Positions 1-7,232 of a stretch of 32,167 bases of DNA are shown piece by piece; position 1 is the first letter of the stretch, and the number at the start of each line of letters is the position of its first letter. The notes beneath the pieces are model-generated. The model saw only the letters and a program-made list of their open reading frames with translations, ran no database searches and was not told where the DNA came from. This DNA comes from Novosphingobium lindaniclasticum LE124 (GTDB lineage Bacteria > Pseudomonadota > Alphaproteobacteria > Sphingomonadales > Sphingomonadaceae). The DNA lies in the NCBI RefSeq assembly GCF_000445125.1, contig NZ_ATHL01000079.1:1-32167 (forward strand). The letters are read 5' to 3'. A program made the translations under genes and the position numbers.

Positions 1-3
1 CTA

Positions 4-1178
4 GTCATCTGGAACTAAAGTAAGCTTCATTGTATGTTGTGTGTGCGACAAGAGGAGCGCAGCATGGCGAATGCGAGCGGACGGCCGACGGCACCGGTGG
101 TTTTGGAGCCTGAAGAACGTGAGTATTTGGAGCGGCAGGTCCGGCGGCGGCGGGTATCCCGCTCGATATCGGAGCGGTGTCGGATCATCCTACGCTGCGC
201 GGACGGCATCCAAAGCAAGGTCGTAGCGGCGGAGTTGGGAGTGCATGAGCACACCGTCGGCAAGTGGCGCCGGCGCTTTCTCAAGGATCGTATCGAAGGG
301 CTGCTGGACGAGGCTCGACCAGGCAGGCCCAGATCGATCGCGGACGATCAGGTGGCGGCCGTGATCGAGCGGACGCTGCGTTCAAAGCCCGATGACGCGA
401 CCCACTGGTCGATCCGCTCGATGGCAGGAGAAACTGGCTTCTCACACACGACGATCCGACGCATCTGGACCGCCTTCGGACTTCAGCCGCATCGCTCGGA
501 GACGTTCAAGCTGTCGAGCGATCCGCTGTTCGTCGACAAGGTCCGCGATATCGTCGGTCTGTATTTGTCGCCGCCCAACCGAGCGTTGGTGCTCAGCGTG
601 GACGAGAAGAGCCAGATTCAAGCTCTCGATCGCGAGCAGCCGGTCCTTCCGATGATGCCTGGCATGCCGGAGCGCCGCACGCACAGCTATGTCCGTCATG
701 GCACGACCTCACTCTTCGCAGCGCTCGATATTGCCTCGGGCTTTGTCATCGGCAAATGCTACAAGCGTCACCGCGCCACCGAGTTTCTCGACTTCCTCAA
801 ACAGATCGACGCGCAGGTACCGCGCGACCTCGATGTCCACATCATCATGGACAATTACGCCACTCACAAGACCGCGTTGGTCCGGGCATGGCTCGCCCGT
901 CGCCCGCACTACCATGTCCATTTCACGCCAACCTCGGCATCCTGGATCAACCAGGTCGAACGCTGGTTTGCCGAGCTTACCCGCAAGCAGTTACGCCGCG
1001 GAGTTCATACCTCCACGAGCGAACTGGAGCAGGACATCCGAACCTTCATCGAACGTCACAATCAGAACCCAAAGCCGTACCGATGGACAAAGTCGGCAGA
1101 CGAGATCCTCGCCTCGGTCAAGCGCTTCTGCCAGACCGCAGAACGCACATTATGTGGCGAACTTTAGATTCAGATGAC
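4..1178 (+). mobile_element. IS630-family insertion sequence, apparently complete
   Basis: The element is bounded by 18-bp imperfect terminal inverted repeats: GTCATCTGGAACTAAAGT at 4-21, matched by the reverse complement of 1161-1178 with two mismatches. A TA dinucleotide flanks both ends (2-3 and 1179-1180), as expected for the TA target duplication of IS630/Tc1-mariner elements. A single transposase gene fills the interior, and its stop codon lies inside the right inverted repeat. Intact ends and an intact gene suggest a recent, possibly still mobile copy. It sits inside a copy of an intergenic hairpin repeat whose right part continues at 1179-1217. Confidence 0.9.
64..1167 (+). CDS. IS630-family DDE transposase
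   Basis: This 367-residue transposase should cut and paste its own element at TA sites. The N-terminal third is helix-turn-helix DNA binding (about residues 25-140, including the GVHEHTVGKWRRRF and GFSHTTIRRIW segments). The catalytic DDE core follows: D180 in LSVDEKSQ, D263 in IIMDNYATHK and E299 in SWINQVERWF, the standard IS630 signature. The ATG at 64 is preferred because GAGGAG lies 6 bases upstream; an in-frame ATG at 34 lacks such a site. The length is normal for the family and no frameshift is seen. The gene is enclosed by the element's inverted repeats and has no functional link to its neighbours. Confidence 0.93.
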   Translation: MANASGRPTAPVVLEPEEREYLERQVRRRRVSRSISERCRIILRCADGIQSKVVAAELGVHEHTVGKWRRRFLKDRIEGLLDEARPGRPRSIADDQVAAVIERTLRSKPDDATHWSIRSMAGETGFSHTTIRRIWTAFGLQPHRSETFKLSSDPLFVDKVRDIVGLYLSPPNRALVLSVDEKSQIQALDREQPVLPMMPGMPERRTHSYVRHGTTSLFAALDIASGFVIGKCYKRHRATEFLDFLKQIDAQVPRDLDVHIIMDNYATHKTALVRAWLARRPHYHVHFTPTSASWINQVERWFAELTRKQLRRGVHTSTSELEQDIRTFIERHNQNPKPYRWTKSADEILASVKRFCQTAERTLCGEL

Positions 1179-1217
1179 TAGAGTGGTTGATCCGGTGCAA
1201 TCGGATCGAAAACCGCT
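1179..1217. repeat. Intergenic hairpin repeat, right part (interrupted by IS630)
   Basis: This 39-base segment matches 15071-15109 at 34 of 39 positions. Both copies start TAGAGTGGTTGA and end AAACCGCT, and both can fold into an imperfect hairpin (AGTGGTT pairs with AACCGCT). The first part of the repeat, seen at 15023-15070, is absent here because the IS630 element sits at the TA; it should lie just upstream of the window. Confidence 0.75.
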
Positions 1218-1272
1218 CCAAGAAAGCCCTAGGCGGCCCGGCGGGACCTCACGCGCCAGTCAAGGCATCCGT

Positions 1273-2094
1273 TCAGGCAAGGCCCTCGTGATCGAGGTGC
1301 AGGTAGTTGGGATTGAACAGCGCCACGGACATCAGACGGTCGAGGTCGAAGACCTTCAGCCGCTTGTTACGCAGTTCGATGAGCTGGTCCCGGCGCATTT
1401 CCTGAATGGTGCGGTTGACGTGCACTTGCGTGAGGCCGGTGGCTTCCGCGATTTCGGACTGGGTGAGCGGGAATTCGCACTCGTCGTCGTCGGTGCGGCC
1501 CGTGGTGCGCAGGCGCACGAACATCTCGCAGAACAAATGCGCGATGCGCTCGTAGGCTGTGCGCTGGCCGATATTGGTGGTCCACTCGCGCTGGATCGCG
1601 ACCGTGACCAGTTCGTTCCACCAGAGTGCCTGGGCGATGCGGGGCGAACGCTCCATGATTTCCTGGAATTCGCTTTGCGAGATTTCCGCCAGCTTCACCC
1701 GCGTCACCGTCGAGAGCGAGTGGTCCATCTGCTTGAGGATGAAGATATTGGCGTCGCACAAGTCGCCAGCGATGAAGAACGACAGGATCTGCCGCCGGCC
1801 GTCGGCGAGCTGCTTGTAGCGCTGCGCCCAGCCTTCGAGAATGACGTTGACGAACCGCGGGCGTTCGCCTTCGCGGATGATATCCTGCCTGGGTTCAAGA
1901 ATGCGAACCCGCCGTTGCAGCGCTTGGGTCAGTATTTCACGGTCAGCACTGGCGAGCCTGACAAACGCGGAAAGATGCAACGTCAAGGAATGTTCCGGTC
2001 CCCGAGAGAAGATTATCCATCTTCCTTGGGCGGTCCCATCGGTCGCTACATTCACATGCGTTAATCCTGAGTGACCTGGGCGACACTCTCGCAT
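1273..2094 (-). CDS. Crp/Fnr-family transcriptional regulator (copy 1)
   Basis: A cytoplasmic DNA-binding regulator with an N-terminal cyclic-nucleotide-binding-like beta-barrel (the RYKQLADGRRQIL and FIAGDLCD segments) and a C-terminal winged helix (PLTQSEIAEATGLTQVHVNR). No Fnr-type cysteine cluster is visible, so iron-sulfur sensing is not supported and the ligand is unknown. The order of motifs is the same as in the regulator at 3269-3985, and both end in a PNYLH motif, so they are clear paralogues. The start is uncertain: the longest frame gives 273 residues, about 35 more than the paralogue. A GTG at 2055 with AGGA nine bases upstream, or a later TTG, may be the true start. It is transcribed toward the IS630 element. 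Confidence 0.85.
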   Translation of the reverse strand: MRECRPGHSGLTHVNVATDGTAQGRWIIFSRGPEHSLTLHLSAFVRLASADREILTQALQRRVRILEPRQDIIREGERPRFVNVILEGWAQRYKQLADGRRQILSFFIAGDLCDANIFILKQMDHSLSTVTRVKLAEISQSEFQEIMERSPRIAQALWWNELVTVAIQREWTTNIGQRTAYERIAHLFCEMFVRLRTTGRTDDDECEFPLTQSEIAEATGLTQVHVNRTIQEMRRDQLIELRNKRLKVFDLDRLMSVALFNPNYLHLDHEGLA

Positions 2095-2256
2095 GAAAAT
2101 CGGCCGTTATCGCGTGGTTAGCTTGCAGATGTGCGTGGCCAGTCAATAACTTAAATCAAGGAACTCCGGGATTTTCGGGAGTACGATCCCTCACGTCGCA
2201 TCGCCTGCGCGGTCGTTCGCTCGGCGTGATGCTTTCGCAAATCCCATGGAGAACAC

Positions 2257-2646
2257 ATGTCCGCCGAACTCGCCGACGTCCGTGTCCTCATCGTAGAGGA
2301 TGAATATCTGATCGCTCTCGAACTCGCCGCGGCGCTGGAAGACCAGGGCGTGGCGGTGATCGGCCCGGCGACCACCCTGGCCGAGGCGGAAGCCTTGTGC
2401 CGCAACACGGACGGGATCGACGGCGCCATCCTCGATATCGACCTGCGGGGCGAGCCCGTCTACCCGCTGGCTGACGCGCTGCGAGACAATGCCGTGCCCT
2501 TCCTGTTTTCGACAGGCTGCGATGCGAGCCAGATCCCGGCTCGCTTCATCGATGTTCCCCGCTGCGAAAAGCCGGCCGGCAGCGCGGAAGTGCTGCGGCA
2601 GTTCACGCGCAATCTTCAACTGGGGGGAGACGCGGTCACTTCGTGA
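2257..2646 (+). CDS. Single-domain response regulator (receiver only)
   Basis: This 129-residue protein consists only of a CheY-like receiver domain. The acidic pair is E14/D15 (LIVEDEY), the likely phospho-acceptor is D60 (AILDIDLRGE), the conserved hydroxyl residue is in FLFSTGCD and the lysine is in RCEKPAG. Without an output domain it probably acts through protein contacts, as an accessory receiver in a phosphorelay; such proteins are common beside HWE/PhyR-type stress signalling in alphaproteobacteria. No histidine kinase is encoded nearby. GGAGAA lies just upstream of the ATG. The 3' end overlaps the convergent cold-shock gene by 11 bases. Confidence 0.9.
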   Translation: MSAELADVRVLIVEDEYLIALELAAALEDQGVAVIGPATTLAEAEALCRNTDGIDGAILDIDLRGEPVYPLADALRDNAVPFLFSTGCDASQIPARFIDVPRCEKPAGSAEVLRQFTRNLQLGGDAVTS

Positions 2647-2848
2647 TCGAGCTCAGGTTTATGGCGGACTGCTTGCCGTTGCGTGCAACAAGAACCTCGA
2701 ACGCCACCCTCTGCCCTTTCGCCAGACCGGGCAGCTGCGCGGCCTGAACCGTCGTGACGTGCACGAAATAGTCCTGCCCGCCCTCGTCAGGCGCTATGAA
2801 GCCATAGCCCTTGGCCGCGCTGAAGAAAATCACCGTTCCGTTCGGCAT
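2636..2848 (-). CDS. Cold-shock domain protein (CspA family)
   Basis: A 70-residue single cold-shock domain that should bind single-stranded RNA or DNA in the cytoplasm. The RNP1-like motif is KGYGFI and the RNP2-like motif is DYFVHV. A short basic and glycine-containing linker precedes the C-terminal strand ending in LSSITK. The length is typical of bacterial Csp proteins. It converges on the response regulator with an 11-base overlap of the 3' ends, so the two transcripts would be antisense at their ends. The group name is secure; the particular condition of induction cannot be read from the sequence. Confidence 0.92.
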   Translation of the reverse strand: MPNGTVIFFSAAKGYGFIAPDEGGQDYFVHVTTVQAAQLPGLAKGQRVAFEVLVARNGKQSAINLSSITK

Positions 2849-2964
2849 GAAAGTACCCCCGACACCCGTCGGCAGAGGTAGCGGCTGCGACCCGACCGTC
2901 TATCACCCAGGATATAGGTCCCTCCTCACGCGCCTCACTTCCGTTTTCGCAGCCCTTGGCCGGA

Positions 2965-3207
2965 TCACGGCTCGGCGGATCGAATGGCCTTCACCTCCAA
3001 CCGGATGGTGATCGCGAACTCGATCGAACCATCCTCGTTGCGCACGGAGACCAGAAGCCGGCTGTGATCCAGCAGCATCGGCTCGTCCTTGAGCAGTTCC
3101 CCGGCGAAGCGCACGGCTTCCCGGCGCGCGGCGTTTTCGTCGAGAAGCTCGGTGCCGGCCAGGTCCACTTCGCGCACGCCATTCGTGACTTTGAAAAAGT
3201 ACCGCAT
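2965..3207 (-). CDS. DUF6894-type small protein
   Basis: An 80-residue soluble protein starting MRYFFKVTNG, with the D-G/N...D..G.EL.DE.AAR.EA pattern found in small alphaproteobacterial proteins of the DUF6894 family, followed by a C-terminal strand region (SIEFAITIRLEV). The ATG at 3207 is chosen because GGGAGG lies about 8 bases upstream; a longer frame reaching 3336 would have an arginine-rich, non-coding-looking N terminus. The function of the family is unknown. It sits between the cold-shock gene and the second Crp/Fnr regulator on the same strand, and could share their transcript or regulation. Confidence 0.75.
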   Translation of the reverse strand: MRYFFKVTNGVREVDLAGTELLDENAARREAVRFAGELLKDEPMLLDHSRLLVSVRNEDGSIEFAITIRLEVKAIRSAEP

Positions 3208-3268
3208 GTCATCGACCTCCCGCCTCCTTCGGTGAACGATGCGGCGCGGCAATTCGTGCCCGGAGGGG

Positions 3269-3985
3269 TCAGCTTCGGCGGTGAATGTGCAGATAGTTGG
3301 GATCGAAGGCCGCGATCTCCTCCAGCCGGCGCGCATCGTGGATCTTCAGGGTCCGGTCGGTGAGCGAGATCAGCCCTTCTGCACGCATACGCCCCAGCAC
3401 CCGGTTGACGTGCACTTTGGTCAGGCCGATGGTGTCGCCAAGCTGTTCCTGGGTCAGCGGAAGGAACACCTCGTCGCCGGACACCAGGCCCACCTGCTCC
3501 ATTCGCAGCCGCACCTCGCAGAACAAATGGGCGATGCCGCTATAGGCGTCGCGCTGGCCCATATTGACCAGCCATTCGCGCAGGACCGCCTCATCCACCA
3601 GGGTCGACCAGAACAGGGCCTGCGCGATCGCCGGATGCTCATTGAGCATCTGCTGCATCTCGTTCCTGGAGATCGCCGCGACGCGCGCATCGCTGAGCAG
3701 GCCGATGGCGTGATCCATTTCCCTGAGGATGAAGATGTGAATGTCGCACAAGTCGCCGGGGATCAGGTAGGCCAGGATCTGACGGCTGCCATCGGGGAGG
3801 ATCTTGTACCGGTAGGCCCAGCCTTCGACGAGCAGGAAGACTTCGCTCGGCCGGTCGCCTTCTCCGATCAGGTCGCTGCCCGCCCGATATTCGCGGGTAC
3901 GCGAACAGATAGCGTTCAGCAGGTCGAGATCCCCGTCCTGAAGCGCGGCGAAGCTCGCCAGCTTGCGAACGAGGGGATTGGCCAA
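3269..3985 (-). CDS. Crp/Fnr-family transcriptional regulator (copy 2)
   Basis: A 238-residue regulator of normal length with a sensory beta-barrel (about 20-130; RYKILPDGSRQIL, LIPGDLCDIH), a dimerisation helix and a C-terminal winged helix whose recognition helix lies in PLTQEQLGDTIGLTKVHVNR. It starts MANPLVRKLASF, a common opening for this subgroup in sphingomonads and rhizobia. There is no Fnr cysteine motif. The closest visible relative is the regulator at 1273-2094. The two copies flank the receiver, cold-shock and DUF6894 genes, which suggests, but does not prove, a shared stress regulon. The effector is unknown. Confidence 0.92.
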   Translation of the reverse strand: MANPLVRKLASFAALQDGDLDLLNAICSRTREYRAGSDLIGEGDRPSEVFLLVEGWAYRYKILPDGSRQILAYLIPGDLCDIHIFILREMDHAIGLLSDARVAAISRNEMQQMLNEHPAIAQALFWSTLVDEAVLREWLVNMGQRDAYSGIAHLFCEVRLRMEQVGLVSGDEVFLPLTQEQLGDTIGLTKVHVNRVLGRMRAEGLISLTDRTLKIHDARRLEEIAAFDPNYLHIHRRS

Positions 3986-4298
3986 GCTGTTTCTCCTGGA
4001 TAGTGCCGGACTCGGGTGGGAGCAAAGGCCGAGCCTATTCCCATTTCCGCGGCATGTCTGCCAAATCCCTCATGCGCCCTCGCGATCGGGGACGGCGGTG
4101 AACGGAACCAGGAAAGGTGGGAGGGTTGAAAAAAGGACCGTCCGGGGGGCCGTGACGGTCCTTTCCCTCGAGGGCGGCGCGCTGCATTGGGGCGCAGTCG
4201 AGCCGCAGCGCGCCCCTAGCCGAAGCGTGTCGAAGTGCACAATAGCCCCATTCGACGACTTGTGAGCGCAGCGCGGCGAACTGCGCCCCGTGGCTGCT
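3986..4298. other. Intergenic stretch, 313 bp
   Basis: The gap separates the start of the second Crp/Fnr gene from the end of the PAS-GGDEF-EAL gene. The only clear structure is the terminator hairpin at 4132-4164. The promoter of the leftward Crp/Fnr gene should lie near 3990-4100, but I cannot pick out boxes. No convincing small gene is seen. Confidence 0.5.
4132..4164 (-). terminator. Rho-independent terminator for the PAS-GGDEF-EAL gene
   Basis: A 10-bp perfect stem pairs AAAGGACCGT (4132-4141) with ACGGTCCTTT (4155-4164) around a 13-base GC-rich loop. Read on the minus strand the stem is followed by a run of T residues, so it fits as the terminator of the leftward gene ending at 4299. 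Confidence 0.8.
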
Positions 4299-7100
4299 CT
4301 ACCCCTGTCGCGAAGAACGCGGACGCTCCGGATCAGTTTTGTGGAAGCGATAAGCCTGCCGCGCCTGAGGCCAGCCCCGCACGAATGCGCCGATCCGGCT
4401 GCTACCCAACGCCCCGCCGAACAGAAAGCCCTGCGCAATGTCGCAGCCCAGTTCGCAAAGGCGGCCAAGCTGCGCTTCGTTCTCCACCCCTTCGGCCACT
4501 GTCCGGATGTTCATGCGTTGCGCGATGTCGATGATGCCGTGAACGATGGCGAAGTCGGAGCTGTTGGTCCCGTCCAGCCGCGAAACGAAGGATCTGTCGA
4601 TCTTCAGCACGTCCACGGGGAACTGTTGAAGATGGGTCAACGATGCGTAACCGGTGCCGAAATCGTCGAGAGCGATCGTTACGCCCTCGCTCGCGAGTGT
4701 CCGCAGCGCCCGCTCCACGGTATCGGCGGCCCGGCCCAGGAAGACGCTTTCCGTCACTTCCAGCTCCAGCAGGCTGGGCGAAAGGTCCAGGGCATGCAGT
4801 CGCGAGAGGATGCGCTCGGCAAAGTCGTCGCGCCGGAAATCGACCGGCGATCCATTGATGGCGATCCGGCCGGTCTCGATGCCGCGCTCCTGCCACTCCG
4901 CCATGTCCTTCAGAACGCGCTCCAGCATCCGGTCGGTGAGTTGCGTGGAGAGCGCACTGTCCTCGAAAGCAGCGTGAATGGTTCCGGGCGGCTGCAATCC
5001 CCGTTCCCGGTGATGCCAGCGCAGCAAGGCCTCGAAACCGACGATCTGGCCGCTCTCCAGGCTGATCTTGGGCTGGTAGAAGGGAACGATCCGCTCCTCG
5101 CCCAAAGCGTCGCGAGCCTCGCGCAGCATGGAATTGCGGCTTTCCACCGCGTGGCGCAGTTCGGGATGGAAACTCTCGACATCTCCGGCGCTGCGCGCCT
5201 TGGCGGTATAGAGCGCCAGGTCCGCGCTCTTGAGGATCGCTTCCGCGTCGGCGCCGTCCCGCGGCCAGATCGCCGCACCGGCGCTGACGCCCACTTCCAC
5301 CACGCTTTCGTCGATCGTCATCGGCTGCGCCACCGTTTCCAGGATGCGCTTGATCCGGGACGGCGCGCTTTCGTCGAGGTCCGGAAGGATGATCGCGAAC
5401 TCGTCCCCGCCGAGCCGGGCTGCGATTGCGCTGTCGGGAAGGCCGGCGGAGAGCCGATCCGCAACGGCCTGCAACACGGCATCCCCGGCCCCATGCCCGA
5501 GGCTGTCGTTTATGCCCTTGAAGTTATCGACATCGAAGACCACGACACCGACGTGCGAGCCGTCGCCATGCGCGCGGGTGAGCGCCGTTTCCAGGCGAAC
5601 GGCGAAGTGGGCGCGGTTGGGCAGGTTCGTCAGCGCATCGTGGTAGGCCGCGCGGCGCAGTTCGGCCTCGGCGCGCCGCGCCTGCGTGACGTCCTGCAAG
5701 GCGCCGATCGAGCGCCGTGGGCGGCCGTTCTCGTCCCGCAGCACATAGCCGCGCGACAGGAGGTGCACGTAAGACCCATCGCCCGAACGGAAGCGGAATT
5801 CGTGGCTCCAGCTGTCGCATTCGCCGATCTGGACGCGCGCTGCCATGGCATCGACGCTGGCCACGTCCTCGGGATGGATCTGCGCGCGCCACCACGCGAC
5901 GGAAGTTCCGCGTGCCGCTTTCGCGTGACCGTAGATGCTCTGCCCGCCGTCCGCCCACTCGATCCGGTCGGTTCCGTGCGACCAGTCCCATATAAGATCG
6001 TTGGTCGCCCGCGAGGCCAGCCGGTATCGCTCCTCGCTGTCGCGCAAGGCCGCCTCCGCCGCGACCTGGTCGTCGATGTCTTCCAGGTTGCCGTACCACT
6101 TGACGATCCGCCCCTCGCTGTCGCGGCGGGGGTAGGAGCGCGCCCGTACCCAGCAGTAACGGCCATCCGCGCGCCTCAGGCGGTAGCGCACATCCGCTAC
6201 CGGATGATCGACGGACTGGAGCGCCGTGCGCCACTGGTCGAGCACCCGCTCGACATCGTCTGGATGGACCGCAAGGATCCAGCCCGAGCCCATGCCCTCC
6301 TCCACGGACATGCCGGTCAATACCGTCCAACGCGGGCTGATCTCGCAAATGGATCCGTCCGGGTTGCTGGTCCAGGGGATCTGGGGATTGAGATCGACGG
6401 AGTAGCGATAATGCTCCTGGCTCTGCTCCAACGCCTGGAGCAGCAGGCTCATCTCGGAACGCGAACGCAGTACTTCGGAGAACGCCGAGCGGTTGGTCGC
6501 CAGGGTGCGCAGGATGACCACGGCCGCCAGCAGGAACGTCAAGCCGGTGCCGAAGAGATACCAGTCGCCAGACACCAGCATCTGCACGGTAACGGGTGCC
6601 GCGCCGAACAGCATGACCAGGCGTGCGGCCGAGGGAAGCGCCTGAAGGCAATAGCAGCAGCCGATCGCGCCGACGAAGACGTAGAGCGCCACCGAACTCG
6701 CCCGAAGCGGATCGGCCTGGGCGAACAAGAGCAGGCCCCAGAGCCCGAACAGCAGGCTGAGAACCACCGCCGCGATCTTCGTTCCGCGAAGCTGCCGCCG
6801 GATCGCCGCGATCGAAGGCGCATCCCGCCGGCGTGCCAGCCACACGGCGGCGCGCAGCGACGTGACGAGGATCAGCGCCGCCGGCACGCCCATGCTCAGC
6901 AGCGGCGGCACTTCCCGGCTGGCGACCGCCGCCAGAAAGGCCGCGTTGATCGTCATGAGCAAGTACATGAGCGGGATCTGCTGACGCAGACTCAGGTACT
7001 GCTCTCGTACCAAAGCTTCAGATTGCCCGTCCGGCTCCCACAGACTCTTTAGAATTCGCACCCTCAGCCATATAGCATGTTGATCGGAGGGCAGGGTCAC
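4299..7100 (-). CDS. Membrane-bound PAS-PAS-GGDEF-EAL cyclic-di-GMP enzyme
   Basis: A 933-residue sensor enzyme for cyclic-di-GMP turnover. Roughly five or six membrane segments (residues 44-200) are followed by two PAS domains (about 225-345 and 350-475), a GGDEF domain (motif 564-568, RLGGDEF) and an EAL domain. The EAL residues look complete: EALLRW at 690, INGSP, ELEVTES, DDFGTG at 812, KIDRSF and AEGVE at 869. Both synthase and phosphodiesterase activity are therefore possible. No RxxD inhibitory site is present at the usual spacing before GGDEF. The predicted start is GTG at 7100 with no clear ribosome site; a later GTG in the same frame is possible. The gene ends at a strong terminator. 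The signal sensed by the PAS domains is unknown. Confidence 0.92.
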   Translation of the reverse strand: MTLPSDQHAIWLRVRILKSLWEPDGQSEALVREQYLSLRQQIPLMYLLMTINAAFLAAVASREVPPLLSMGVPAALILVTSLRAAVWLARRRDAPSIAAIRRQLRGTKIAAVVLSLLFGLWGLLLFAQADPLRASSVALYVFVGAIGCCYCLQALPSAARLVMLFGAAPVTVQMLVSGDWYLFGTGLTFLLAAVVILRTLATNRSAFSEVLRSRSEMSLLLQALEQSQEHYRYSVDLNPQIPWTSNPDGSICEISPRWTVLTGMSVEEGMGSGWILAVHPDDVERVLDQWRTALQSVDHPVADVRYRLRRADGRYCWVRARSYPRRDSEGRIVKWYGNLEDIDDQVAAEAALRDSEERYRLASRATNDLIWDWSHGTDRIEWADGGQSIYGHAKAARGTSVAWWRAQIHPEDVASVDAMAARVQIGECDSWSHEFRFRSGDGSYVHLLSRGYVLRDENGRPRRSIGALQDVTQARRAEAELRRAAYHDALTNLPNRAHFAVRLETALTRAHGDGSHVGVVVFDVDNFKGINDSLGHGAGDAVLQAVADRLSAGLPDSAIAARLGGDEFAIILPDLDESAPSRIKRILETVAQPMTIDESVVEVGVSAGAAIWPRDGADAEAILKSADLALYTAKARSAGDVESFHPELRHAVESRNSMLREARDALGEERIVPFYQPKISLESGQIVGFEALLRWHHRERGLQPPGTIHAAFEDSALSTQLTDRMLERVLKDMAEWQERGIETGRIAINGSPVDFRRDDFAERILSRLHALDLSPSLLELEVTESVFLGRAADTVERALRTLASEGVTIALDDFGTGYASLTHLQQFPVDVLKIDRSFVSRLDGTNSSDFAIVHGIIDIAQRMNIRTVAEGVENEAQLGRLCELGCDIAQGFLFGGALGSSRIGAFVRGWPQARQAYRFHKTDPERPRSSRQG

Positions 7101-7232
7101 ATAGATTGATTAATAATTCTTCCGATCCATCTTGTGCATTACGCCTGCTTTTGCATGCGCAAGAAACATCAGCGCCGGTTATTTGCCTTTAGGATCAAAC
7201 ACCTGAATCCTCTTGCCCGGCCCCGATCGGCT

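Noticed and set aside
34..63. Upstream ATG for the IS630 transposase
   Set aside because: The ATG at 64 has a good ribosome site and the extra ten residues are not typical of the family.
2160..2190. A possible EcfG-type general-stress promoter (GGAAC at 2160) before the response regulator
   Set aside because: After 16 bases the second box reads GTAC instead of the expected GTT, so the match is only half.
4290..7052. A 920-codon open frame on the plus strand
   Set aside because: It is the exact antisense of the PAS-GGDEF-EAL gene; the high GC content keeps the opposite frame open. No motif or ribosome site supports it.
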